NCBI GenBank assembly: GCA_965205735.1
Contig: OZ242179.1
Coordinates: 1,674,001-1,738,000 of the forward strand
DNA: 64,000 nt
Source: VXNE01 sp965205735
GTDB taxonomy: Bacteria > Pseudomonadota > Gammaproteobacteria > Pseudomonadales > Azotimanducaceae
Reading direction: 5' to 3'
Shown here: one piece after another, positions 42,508 through 50,203 of the stretch
How the letters are laid out: every line of letters begins with the position of its first letter
Position numbering within the stretch: position 1 is the stretch's first letter
Translations under genes and position numbers: made by a program
The notes under the pieces: generated by a model
The model's input: only the letters and a program-made list of their open reading frames with translations
Database searches by the model: none
Told to the model about the DNA's origin: nothing

Positions 42508-43484
42508 CGGCCGTGCATCCGGCGTTCGATAAGGTCGGCGAACGATGGGTTGAGTTCAATGCCTACCCATCGCCGACCCAGTCCCTCGGCAGCGAGCAAG
42601 GTCGTACCCGAGCCAGCGTAGGGGTCCAGAACGACGCTGCCCGGACTGCTTGTGATGGAAACACATCGTCGCGCGAGCGTTACAGGCATCATCGCAGGAT
42701 GGTCGTCTTCGTCACCATTCGCGCGTTTGAGGGGCTCCGTGGGTATGTCCCACACGGTACGCAGTCTCCTGTCGTTGGGACCGACGACAGCACTGGCGTC
42801 GTAGTAGTAATTCTGCTCCTTCGAGAGAAGGAACACGGTTTCGTGAGCCTTGGTGGGGCGATCACGAACCGACTCGGGGTGGGCATTCGGCTTGTGCCAG
42901 ATGACTTCGCTACGAATCCACCAACCGGCATCCTGCAGCGCCAAGGCGAGCCGCCAGGGAACACCAATCAGATCCTTCGGCTTCAACCCTTCAGGTGTGC
43001 GGGGTCGAACTTCCATGGCGCGCGCACGGTTTTTGCGGTCGGGGGCGCGGTAACGCCGGTTCCCCGACGTATAGGAGTCGCCCACATTGAGCCATACGGT
43101 CCCGTCCCCTCGAAGCACGCGCCGCAACTCATCAAACGCTTCGACGATGCTGCAGATATACGAGCGCAACGTGTCATCACGCCCGATCTGATCCTCGACC
43201 TGGTAGTCCCTGAGGGACCAGTACGGAGGTGAGGTCACGACGGTCTGAACGGACTCTGAAGGCAACAGGCTCAGCGCGCGCCGGGCATCGCCGCAGATCA
43301 ACAGGGACTCCGAGATCGCGGGGACCCGGCGCCCGCGGTCCGTAAGCCGACGGTAGGGACCGAGCGGGAACAGCATTGGAGAAGGCGCTGTGCTCGGCAA
43401 GTTGTTGTCGACAGGGGTTGATAGGTGAGATTCGCCGTCCGACAACGCCGTGTTCTCGACTTCTGTGATGGTCGTATGGCTCAT
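42504..43484 (-). CDS. DNA N4-cytosine/N6-adenine methyltransferase, beta class
   Basis: 326-residue SAM-dependent DNA methyltransferase. The catalytic motif IV is TSPPYWSLRDY (S85-P-P-Y), the form usual for N4-cytosine enzymes, and it precedes the SAM-binding motif I VVLDPYAGSGTTLLA (about residue 290), which defines the beta class. Also visible are LNVGDSY, IRSEVIWHKPNAHPESVRDR and GIELNPSFADLIERR. The start chosen is ATG 43484 (MSHTTITEVE), since upstream codons are not protein-like. It protects host DNA from the nuclease encoded next, which overlaps by 4 bases. The first 55 residues are non-catalytic and could act as a regulator region. Adenine specificity cannot be excluded. Confidence 0.85.
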   Translation of the reverse strand: MSHTTITEVENTALSDGESHLSTPVDNNLPSTAPSPMLFPLGPYRRLTDRGRRVPAISESLLICGDARRALSLLPSESVQTVVTSPPYWSLRDYQVEDQIGRDDTLRSYICSIVEAFDELRRVLRGDGTVWLNVGDSYTSGNRRYRAPDRKNRARAMEVRPRTPEGLKPKDLIGVPWRLALALQDAGWWIRSEVIWHKPNAHPESVRDRPTKAHETVFLLSKEQNYYYDASAVVGPNDRRLRTVWDIPTEPLKRANGDEDDHPAMMPVTLARRCVSITSSPGSVVLDPYAGSGTTLLAAEGLGRRWVGIELNPSFADLIERRMHGR

Positions 43485-43973
43485 CCGACACGTAGTGTGC
43501 GGTACCGTTCGTGTCTCGGCAAGGCAAGACAGGCAAGACAAGGCAACTGAACCATCACGGTCGCAACCTGTTTTGTGGCAGTGAGATCCGAAGCGATTGT
43601 CGGCTGAGGCGGGGACAATCGCGTTCCCGACACATATGGTCAAGTATACAGTATCGAAACGAACCTCGCCTCGGCCGGACAAGGCACTTGACGCGGCTTC
43701 GGCGGGATGCCTCGACAGTACTGCTGCCCACTTCGCAGGAGCAGCTTCGACACCTATTGCGCGGTCTTAAGCACCGTCGCGCGTATGGCCGGCATCGGCT
43801 TGGTTAGAGCCGAAAATGGGTCTTGCCAATCATGGTGGTGCAGTACCCGGCGTCCCGGTAGTTGGCCGTTACCGATCATTCGGACACATGGATGCATTCA
43901 CAAAATATGCTAAATTGGAATTATTAGGCAAAAACTATGCGTTTGAAGCATCAAATCCGAGGAGGTCGGACAG
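43485..43973. other. Divergent intergenic region, R-M versus HipBA
   Basis: About 490 bases with no convincing gene. The right end is AT-rich (43905-43945), with GCTAAATTGG and ATTATTAGGC half-sites that could be HipB operators just before the HipB start. The left end should hold the methylase promoter. No C-protein gene was found. Confidence 0.45.
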
Positions 43974-44297
43974 ATGGCCACAGCACGCGTCACGCCCCAA
44001 TCATGGCACATCGAGTTGCGCAACGCCCGCAAGAGCCAGCGCATGTCGCAACGCGAGATGGAGGACCGAACCGGCATCCGGCAGGCCCACTTGTCCCGGA
44101 TCGAGAACGGGTTGGTGGACCCCAAGTTGTCCCACGCCGTCCAGATGGCGAGAGCCGTCGGATTTGAGTTCGTGCTGGTCCCCCGCCGCGCATTGCCAGC
44201 CGTGTCCGGCTTGCTGCGGGACTTCGAAGGCCGAAACGAGGGAGGCCGCCGGCTGACGGCGGTCGAACTGCTGGTGGGCGACGGCGGGGACGCATGA
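43974..44297 (+). CDS. hipB: HipB-like XRE antitoxin
   Basis: 107-residue XRE regulator and antitoxin. The helix-turn-helix is ELRNARKSQRMSQREMEDRT, GIRQAHLSRIENGLVDPKLS, AVQMARAVGFEFVLVPR, all standard spacing. The C-terminal tail (PAVSGLLRDFEG...LTAVELLVGDG) would contact the kinase. It should bind and neutralise HipA and repress the operon. The stop overlaps the hipA start by 4 bases (ATGA). The gene start is ATG 43974, with AGGAGG about 10 bases upstream. Confidence 0.88.
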   Translation: MATARVTPQSWHIELRNARKSQRMSQREMEDRTGIRQAHLSRIENGLVDPKLSHAVQMARAVGFEFVLVPRRALPAVSGLLRDFEGRNEGGRRLTAVELLVGDGGDA

Positions 44298-45571
44298 CCG
44301 ACGCGCTGGAGGTCCGTCTGCACGGACAGGATGTGGGCGAGATCGTCCGGTTCAATAGTGGCCGAATCCAGTTCGAGTTCGACCCCGGATATGCCGCAAG
44401 GCGCAACCGTCCAACGCTGAGTCAGTCGTTCATGGACGACCGGGGAGATATCGTGGACGGCGGACCCGCCACCGTTACGGGCGACCTGCCACCGTTCTTC
44501 TCCAATCTGCTACCGGAAGGCCGACTCCGCACGTACCTCGCCGACAAGGCAGGTGTCCGGCCGACCAGGGAGTTTGAGTTGCTCGAACTGGTCGGCGGCG
44601 ACCTGCCCGGGGCTGTCGTGGTCCACCGGGAAGGATCGGTCATCGACGATGACCGCGATGCGGACGAAGACCAGCCAGACCGTGCGAGTTCACCGGAGAT
44701 TCTGCGGTTCTCCCTGGCGGGCGTGCAATTGAAGTTCTCGGCCGTGACGGAAGCGTCGGGCGGCCTCACGGTCCCGGCGCACGGGGTCGGCGGGGACTGG
44801 ATCCTCAAGCTGCCGTCCGTCCAGCACGAGGGCGTTCCCGAGAACGAGTATTCGGTGATGTCGCTGGCCAAGTCAGTCGGCATCGAAATCCCGGAAACGC
44901 GGCTGGTTCCCATGGACCGGATAGCAGGGCTTCCGCCCGAAGTGCTCGGCGGACGGATGGCGGAAGCGAACGCGCTGGCGGTTCGACGGTTCGACAGGAC
45001 GGCCGACGGGCGGGTGCACGCCGAGGATTTTGCGCAGGTACTCGGCCAGCGTCCCGCCGACAAGTACGACCGCTACACCTGCGCGGACCTGGCACGCCTG
45101 CTGGCGGCATTCTCGGACGAGCGAGCCGTCAACGAGTTCGCGAAGCGCCTGATGTATGCCGCGATTGTCGGCAACGGCGACATGCACACGAAGAACTGGT
45201 CGCTGATCTACCGCGACGGCAGAACCGCTGAACTGTCGCCCGCCTACGACCTCCTGTGCACGACGGCCTACATCCCGAACGACGGGTTGGCGTTGCGGCT
45301 GGGATCAGCCACGCGTTGGGACGCGCTAACCCTCGACGACTTCGCCGCCGTGGCCGACGCGGCCTACGTCAACCTCGAATTCTTCGTGCGCACGGCGGCC
45401 GAAACGGCCGAACAGTTCCAGGACTGTTGGGAGGAGACAGCGAAATCGCTTCCCATCCGTGACGCCGTGAACGACGCGATCCATCGGCAACTGGCGATGG
45501 TTCCGGCGATCACTGGTGCTCGGCCGCCACGCCGGCGACGTCGGAGAGGAATAAATTCGTCAGCCCGCTGA
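44294..45571 (+). CDS. hipA: HipA-like serine/threonine kinase toxin
   Basis: 425-residue HipA-family protein kinase, whose known members phosphorylate glutamyl-tRNA synthetase and induce persistence. The N-terminal HipA_N region (LHGQDVGEIVRFNSGRIQFE, FFSNLLPEGRLR) is followed by the kinase core: SLAGVQLKFSAV (P-loop-like), GDWILKLPS (ATP-binding Lys), NEYSVMSLAKSVGIEIPETR, VRRFDR, the catalytic VGNGDMHTKNWSL and LSPAYDLLCT (Asp of the DFG-like site). All key residues are present, so it is probably active. The last 20 residues are very arginine-rich (PPRRRRRRGINSS), unusual for HipA. Confidence 0.9.
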   Translation: MTDALEVRLHGQDVGEIVRFNSGRIQFEFDPGYAARRNRPTLSQSFMDDRGDIVDGGPATVTGDLPPFFSNLLPEGRLRTYLADKAGVRPTREFELLELVGGDLPGAVVVHREGSVIDDDRDADEDQPDRASSPEILRFSLAGVQLKFSAVTEASGGLTVPAHGVGGDWILKLPSVQHEGVPENEYSVMSLAKSVGIEIPETRLVPMDRIAGLPPEVLGGRMAEANALAVRRFDRTADGRVHAEDFAQVLGQRPADKYDRYTCADLARLLAAFSDERAVNEFAKRLMYAAIVGNGDMHTKNWSLIYRDGRTAELSPAYDLLCTTAYIPNDGLALRLGSATRWDALTLDDFAAVADAAYVNLEFFVRTAAETAEQFQDCWEETAKSLPIRDAVNDAIHRQLAMVPAITGARPPRRRRRRGINSSAR

Positions 45572-45706
45572 ACCGGGTTCACGAAAGCGATGCCGGGAGT
45601 CTGTTAGGGAGCTAGTGCAGCGGCAAAGCCCTTCTTGACCGGCGCGTTCGCCATATCGCCCGGATTGAAGAAGACGTTCCTACGGGTTGCAATAGAGAAT
45701 CTGCTC

Positions 45707-46288
45707 ATGAAACCGATCGCACTACCAACCCTGCACATCAACAGGTTGACACTGGCACCAATCGGGGCTGTGCACTCGCTCGGTGTCTTCAATCTGTGGT
45801 CACACCCAGACGTCTACCGTTACTCGGGCCCGGTGGTCGACTATGACAGCAACGTCCTCGATACGCCCTGCACGACCATGGACCAAAGCGACAAGATCAT
45901 AGAATTCTGGGAGCAGGCAGCGCGCGATGGTTGGGGATTCCGATGGTCGATTCTGAAATCGGGGCCCCGCCCCGCGACATTCATGGGAATGGTGGGTTTC
46001 AACGCCATTTCTCCTGTCGCTGAGATCGCGTACCACCTGCACCCTTGCTTCTGGGGTAAGGGCTACATGCTTGAGGCGACCATCGCGGCCATCGAATGGG
46101 CCGGCGCGAATCTGCATTGCGATCGGATTGAGGCGCTTATCGAGGATGACAACGTGAGATCTATCCGTCTGGCAGCGCGCTTGGGCCTTGTTGCCACGGG
46201 ACGTTACAAAGAGCGGTCTCAACAATATTTGTTGGTCGTCAGTCCAACGAGCGGAGAAACTGTTCCTTGCACCCAGGAGCCCACTTAG
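45707..46288 (+). CDS. RimJ/RimL-type GNAT acetyltransferase, copy 1
   Basis: 193-residue acetyltransferase. The N-terminal LHINRLTLAPIGAVHSLGVF strand-turn and ATFMGMVGFNAI, EIAYHLHPCFWGKGYMLEAT motifs are those of RimJ/RimL-like enzymes that acetylate N-termini or small amines. The acetyl-CoA loop is FWGKGY, and the C-terminal helix is DDNVRSIRLAARLGLVATG. The start is ATG 45707; the frame is open from 45635, but both copies share only the part from MKPIALP. A paralog, about 92 % identical, is at 51818-52399. The substrate is unknown. Confidence 0.82.
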   Translation: MKPIALPTLHINRLTLAPIGAVHSLGVFNLWSHPDVYRYSGPVVDYDSNVLDTPCTTMDQSDKIIEFWEQAARDGWGFRWSILKSGPRPATFMGMVGFNAISPVAEIAYHLHPCFWGKGYMLEATIAAIEWAGANLHCDRIEALIEDDNVRSIRLAARLGLVATGRYKERSQQYLLVVSPTSGETVPCTQEPT

Positions 46289-46317
46289 GCTCGACCACTC
46301 CGATCTTCCCACCTCAA

Positions 46318-46511
46318 CCGCAACCCTGCCTTTTCTCAGCACTCAGTTCTGCCTCGGGAGTACCCATGGTCCCTCCACCTGTCACACAGAAGGGTCAATG
46401 GCGTTGATTGGCGGTGGCCACGAACTCCGCTTCGATGTCGAGATCGGCGGCGGCACGTTCGCCGACCTGCGCGCCCGCGTGTACCCCGCTGCGGGGAAAC
46501 CGGCGACTTAA
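46318..46511 (+). pseudogene. Deletion derivative of the 47858 secreted-protein gene
   Basis: The first 50 bases (CTCAGCACTCAGTTCTGCCT, then GAGTACCCATGG) match the start region of the gene at 47858, and the last 130 bases (GAAGGGTCAATGGCGTTGAT to GGCGACTTAAGGCC) match its 3' end, but about 310 bases between are missing. The remaining frame reads SMALIGGGHELRFDVEIGG. It has no signal peptide and is not functional. Confidence 0.65.
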
Positions 46512-46556
46512 GGCCCATTTGTGGGCGGAGAGGCGGACTCGTTCGCGCGATCAGGT

Positions 46557-46659
46557 ACCAATCGCTAGGCTGGGATTCCACTGGGTGATTCGAAACACGG
46601 TAGTGCGACTGGCGGTCGGTGCGACACGATCCGAGCGGAGACGATGACAGGTTCGCCCG
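46557..46659. repeat. Dispersed repeat, copy 2
   Basis: Close match to 41411-41506, with a small insertion (CTAGGCT) near its left end. It lies downstream of the deletion derivative and directly behind the RES toxin's 3' end, in another gene context than copy 1. Confidence 0.6.
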
Positions 46660-46690
46660 TCTCGTCACCGATAGCCCCGACCATACCCGG

Positions 46691-47266
46691 TCACGCTCGC
46701 GTGAAGTCCACCAACCCGTGGCTTCGCACTATTCTTTTCTCGATTCCGGTCGGTTGTTCGCAGAACACGATCAGATTGCTCTGGGCCACATCGCGCGCAC
46801 TTGGTACCCGCATGCCGTCCGCGCCCAGGAATGCACACGCCTCGGCTATCTCCTGTGATCGCGGGTACTCCCTCTCACGCTCCACGTAACTAAGCAGCCC
46901 GTACCCTTCCACGCGGAGCCCAGCTTCGGCCAACGCTTCCACACTGGCAAAACGTATGACGGACGTGAGTGAGATCCACAGTTCGAACAGTTCGTAACGC
47001 ACCCTGGACGGCGGAAACGGTTGTCCCTGGAAGAGGTGGAACCGCCGCTCGGCAACCGCGCCCTCTCTTGCCTCCGAGGTGTACAACACATCCAGCGTGC
47101 CGTCGTCCCACCGACCTCCCGACCGCCCGCAAAGAAGCGGGTCCTGACCGGCTCGCGCAGACCTCCACACAGTTCCTTCGAACGGCGCTGTCGGCAGCGC
47201 CTCGAGCGAGTCCAAAAGTGACTGATCGCGGATACCCCCAGGCCTCCGCTGGCTTTTCCAGGCCAT
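46691..47266 (-). CDS. RES-domain toxin
   Basis: 191-residue RES-family toxin, an NAD+-degrading or phosphorylase-type enzyme in characterised systems. The defining Arg, Glu and Ser positions are in GTVWRSARAG, GGRWDDGTLDVLYTSEAREG and QSNLIVFCEQP. GGRWD with LYTS is the RES hallmark. The start ATG 47266 lies 2 bases after the antitoxin stop, so the module order is antitoxin then toxin. A short piece matching this start exists at 9446-9493. The catalytic residues look intact. Confidence 0.8.
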   Translation of the reverse strand: MAWKSQRRPGGIRDQSLLDSLEALPTAPFEGTVWRSARAGQDPLLCGRSGGRWDDGTLDVLYTSEAREGAVAERRFHLFQGQPFPPSRVRYELFELWISLTSVIRFASVEALAEAGLRVEGYGLLSYVEREREYPRSQEIAEACAFLGADGMRVPSARDVAQSNLIVFCEQPTGIEKRIVRSHGLVDFTRA

Positions 47267-47268
47267 GC

Positions 47269-47619
47269 TCAGAGATACGCGTCGGCATCGAGCCGATCGA
47301 GTATCGCGATGACCTCCTCGGTTCGCTGGTCATGGATCAGGTCGATCGCCCGCTCCCCCTCCAGTTGCGGATGCCTCGAGTAGAGCCAGGCTCGCACTTC
47401 CTCGTGACCGTAATACTCGCCAAGCCTCATCACCACGTACGACAGGTCCGACATGATGAGTTGGGTCCGCGGATGCGGCGACTTCTGACCACTGTTCCAT
47501 CGCGACACGGTCGCCTTCGACACCCCCGTGAAGTTTGCGATGTCGATCCCCTTCAACCCTCCCGTTTCCTGCAACCGCGCCAGAAACTGCACCACAGGTT
47601 TCGGTTGTGCCTGACTCAT
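47269..47619 (-). CDS. Xre/MbcA/ParS-type antitoxin
   Basis: 116-residue antitoxin for the RES toxin. The N-terminal helix-turn-helix is GGLKGIDIANFTGVSKATVS, with RWNSGQKSPHPRTQ after it. The C-terminal MbcA/ParS toxin-binding region is YYGHEEVRAWLYSRHPQLEG, with the conserved WL and RHPQL pattern, then RAIDLIHDQRTEEVIAILDR. The ATG 47619 start is followed by the toxin 2 bases after the stop. Confidence 0.85.
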   Translation of the reverse strand: MSQAQPKPVVQFLARLQETGGLKGIDIANFTGVSKATVSRWNSGQKSPHPRTQLIMSDLSYVVMRLGEYYGHEEVRAWLYSRHPQLEGERAIDLIHDQRTEEVIAILDRLDADAYL

Positions 47620-47857
47620 GCCCCAGTCCCCTCGCAGTTACGGCCAACTTTGTGCATTTTTGTTTCAACCAGCATATGTACTGAAACTATTAAGTCAACT
47701 TTTCAGCACTGGTCGGGTGGACGTCAACCCCCAATTTTTCGTGGCTAAGAGCGAACCCATGCTCCCAGGAGCCCGTTTTACGCTCGACCGCTCCGTTCTT
47801 TCCACCTCAGCCGCAACCCGGCTATGCTCAGCACTCAGTCTTTTCCTGGGGAGTACC

Positions 47858-48313
47858 ATGATTTCTCGACCTGTCATCATCGCCTTCGCGATGCTGACCC
47901 TCCTCCCGTTGCCCCTCGCCGCCGCTTCCGATGCCCAGGATGCCGCCCTCGTCACGCTTGAGATCCACCGCGACGGCGAACGTGTCTTCTCGCCGCAGAT
48001 GCTGGTCCGGCTCGGGCAGATGGCCGAAATGCGGATCGAGTCGCCCGCAGGCGAAGGACACCGGATCGTGCTGTCCGTGACCCGTGACGGTGACATCTTC
48101 CACATGCGATCGATATATATGACGAAGCACGAAAAAAATCCTTGGGTGGTGATCGCAGAGCCCGCGATCTCGATACGAGACGCCACAGAAGGGTCAATGG
48201 CGTTGATTGGCGGTGACCACGAACTCCGTTTCGATGTCGAGATCGGCGGCGGCACGTTCGCCGACCTGCGCGCCCGCGTGTTCCCCGACGCTGTGACGGA
48301 GCCGGCAACTTAA
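47858..48313 (+). CDS. Small secreted protein of unknown function
   Basis: 151 residues with a clear signal peptide (PVIIAFAMLTLLPLPLAAAS). The mature part is all-beta in look (LVTLEIHRDGERVFSPQML, VLSVTRDGDIFHMRS, MALIGGDHELRFDVEIGGGT) and ends DLRARVFPDAVTEPAT. No known family. It is probably periplasmic or extracellular. The start is ATG 47858 behind GGGGAG. A deleted copy lies at 46318-46511. It precedes the CoA transferase genes by 66 bases on the same strand. Confidence 0.65.
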   Translation: MISRPVIIAFAMLTLLPLPLAAASDAQDAALVTLEIHRDGERVFSPQMLVRLGQMAEMRIESPAGEGHRIVLSVTRDGDIFHMRSIYMTKHEKNPWVVIAEPAISIRDATEGSMALIGGDHELRFDVEIGGGTFADLRARVFPDAVTEPAT

Positions 48314-48379
48314 GGCCGTTCGGGGTGTTCCTGCGCATGAATCGGTCAATAAACCCCGAACAAAAGGGATGCAGAGAAA

Positions 48380-49063
48380 ATGAAAAATAAGGTTTTGCCG
48401 AGTTTCGAGGCAGCGCTGGCGGACGTGCCGGACGGGTCCACGATCATGGTCCCCGGATTCGGCACTCCCGGGACGCCGAAAAATCTCATGTCGGCGCTGG
48501 TCGATCAGGGCGCGACGAATCTGGCCACCATCTCCAACAGCGTCAACCGGGATATCGGCGTCCTGGTTGAGGCTGGCCGCATACGCAAGGTGTTTTGCGC
48601 CTTCACCGCACCGACGCATCCATCGCGAGATTCGCCGTTTGTCCGCATGTACAACAATGACGAGATCGATGCGGAGCTGGTGCCGCAGGGGACACTCGCC
48701 GAGCGAATCCGGGCGGCGGGGGCAGGAATCGGCGCGTTCTATACGCCCACCAGCGTGGGAACCGAACTGGCCGAAGACAAGGAACACCGGGAGATCGACG
48801 GCCGTATGCACGTGCTGGAGTATCCCTTGCCGGCGGATTACGCCTTCATTCGCGCCTGGCGCGCCGATACGTTCGGCAATTTGCAATTTCGCTTCGCGCA
48901 GCGCAACTTCAATCCGATCATGGCGATGGCGGCGAAGGTCACCGTCGTGGAGGTGGAGCATGAGATTGTCGATGCCGGGGGGATCGACCCGGATTGCGTC
49001 CACGTGCCGGGCGTCTACACCGACCGCATCGTGCAGATTCCCCCCGATGGAATCTTCGATTAG
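48380..49063 (+). CDS. 3-oxoacid CoA transferase-like subunit A
   Basis: 227-residue alpha subunit of a family I CoA transferase (AtoD/ScoA/PcaI type), moving CoA between an acyl-CoA donor and a 3-oxoacid or similar acid. It has the family N-terminal glycine loop GFGTPGTPKNLM, followed by ATISNSVNRDIGVL and GRIRKVFCAFTA, then QGTLAERIRAAGAGIGAFYT and the FGNLQFRFAQRNFNPIMAMA motif. It normally pairs with the catalytic Glu subunit encoded 28 bases downstream. Typical AtoD has GxGGFxxxGxP and this one GFGTPGTP, a mild variant. No regulator is adjacent. Confidence 0.85.
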   Translation: MKNKVLPSFEAALADVPDGSTIMVPGFGTPGTPKNLMSALVDQGATNLATISNSVNRDIGVLVEAGRIRKVFCAFTAPTHPSRDSPFVRMYNNDEIDAELVPQGTLAERIRAAGAGIGAFYTPTSVGTELAEDKEHREIDGRMHVLEYPLPADYAFIRAWRADTFGNLQFRFAQRNFNPIMAMAAKVTVVEVEHEIVDAGGIDPDCVHVPGVYTDRIVQIPPDGIFD

Positions 49064-49091
49064 GTGGACATCGTGACTGAGGAGAGTCGTC

Positions 49092-49769
49092 ATGGCCGAT
49101 AAACCGAGACTGACGCGCCAGGCCATGTGTGATCGCGTGGCGATGGAATTCCAGGATGGATGGGTCGTCAACCTGGGCGTCGGCATTCCGACGATGTGTT
49201 CGAATTACGTCGACCCGTCCAGAGACATCATCTACCACTCCGAAAACGGGGTCATCGGATACGGACCCCTCGCCCCCGAGGGCGAAGAGATTCCACACCT
49301 GGTGAACGCCGGGGCGCAGAAGGTGACCGCCGCGCCCGGCATGGCGATCGTGCACCACGCGGATTCGTTCGCGCTGATTCGCGGCGGCATGATCGACGCC
49401 ACGGTCATGGGCGCCTACGAGGTCTCCGAGAATGGCGACTTCGCCAACTGGCGCTTTCCCAACCGCAAGGGCGGTGGGATCGGCGGCGCGATGGATCTCG
49501 CGGCTTGCGCCAAGCGGGTGTTCATCGCACTGGTGCACAACACGCGCGACGGCAAGCCGAAACTGTTACACCGCTGTCAACTGCCCATCACCGCGCCGGG
49601 CGTTGTGACGATGGTGGTGACGGACCTGGGGTTGTTCGACCTGACGCCGGAGGGGTTTCAGGTGCGTGAACTTGCGCCGGGGTGGGCGCCGGATGAGGTG
49701 CAGGAGCACACCGAGGCGGAATTGGTGGTTCCTGAAACGATCCCCGAATTTCGGTTGCGGGACCGCTAG
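49092..49769 (+). CDS. 3-oxoacid CoA transferase-like subunit B
   Basis: 225-residue beta subunit with the active-site glutamate in HSENGVIGYG (the SENG motif, E about residue 54). Also GVGIPTMCSNYV near 30, MIDATVMGAYEVSENGDFAN and GGIGGAMDLA near 140, and LPITAPGVVTMVVTDLGLFD. Intact, standard length. Substrate undefined; neighbouring genes give no clear pathway. The start is ATG 49092 with AGGAGAG upstream. Confidence 0.87.
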   Translation: MADKPRLTRQAMCDRVAMEFQDGWVVNLGVGIPTMCSNYVDPSRDIIYHSENGVIGYGPLAPEGEEIPHLVNAGAQKVTAAPGMAIVHHADSFALIRGGMIDATVMGAYEVSENGDFANWRFPNRKGGGIGGAMDLAACAKRVFIALVHNTRDGKPKLLHRCQLPITAPGVVTMVVTDLGLFDLTPEGFQVRELAPGWAPDEVQEHTEAELVVPETIPEFRLRDR

Positions 49770-49792
49770 CACACCGTCTCGGGAGATCAAGC

Positions 49793-50199
49793 ATGCGGAC
49801 GATCCCGGTGTATCGAATGACGCGTCTGCTGCTGGCCGCGCTGGTCGGATTCGGACCTGCCTACACCGCGGCAGAATCCGTGACGGTGGTTTCGTGGGGC
49901 GGGTCGTACGCCGACGCCTGCGAGGAGGCTTATCTCAAGCCCGTTGCCGCCGAAACCGGCGTCGAGGTCTCTTCCCGGATGACTACAACGGCGGCCTCTC
50001 GCAGATACGCTCTCAAGTGGAAGAGGGCCGCGTTTACTGGGACATTGTCGATATCCAGTTCCCCGACCTGGTCCGGGGTTGCGACGAAGGACTTTTCGAG
50101 AGACTCGACGCCTCGCTGCTGGCGGACGGCGTCCCGGCCTCGGAGGTTTACGCCATACTCGAGAAAGCATTGCCGGCGACCAAAGGGGTAAGGGCGTAA
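49793..50199 (+). pseudogene. PotD-like substrate-binding protein, frameshifted fragment
   Basis: N-terminal part of a periplasmic polyamine/iron-type ABC binding protein. The signal peptide and first strand are in one frame (RLLLAALVGFGPAYTAAESV, SWGGSYADACEEAYLKPVAA), then the next part is in another (DDYNGGLSQIRSQVEEGRVY, DIVDIQFPDLVRGCDEGLFE), with the shift near 49978. Only about 135 of the usual 340 residues remain, and the end LPATKGVRA is followed at once by the 3' end of the FGE-like gene on the other strand. Not functional. Confidence 0.75.
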
Positions 50200-50203
50200 C
50201 GAA

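Noticed and set aside
45565..45706. Possible tRNA-like segment after hipA (GGGTTCACGAAAGCG context)
   Set aside because: No acceptor stem, D-arm and anticodon arm could be built around the T-loop-like bases.
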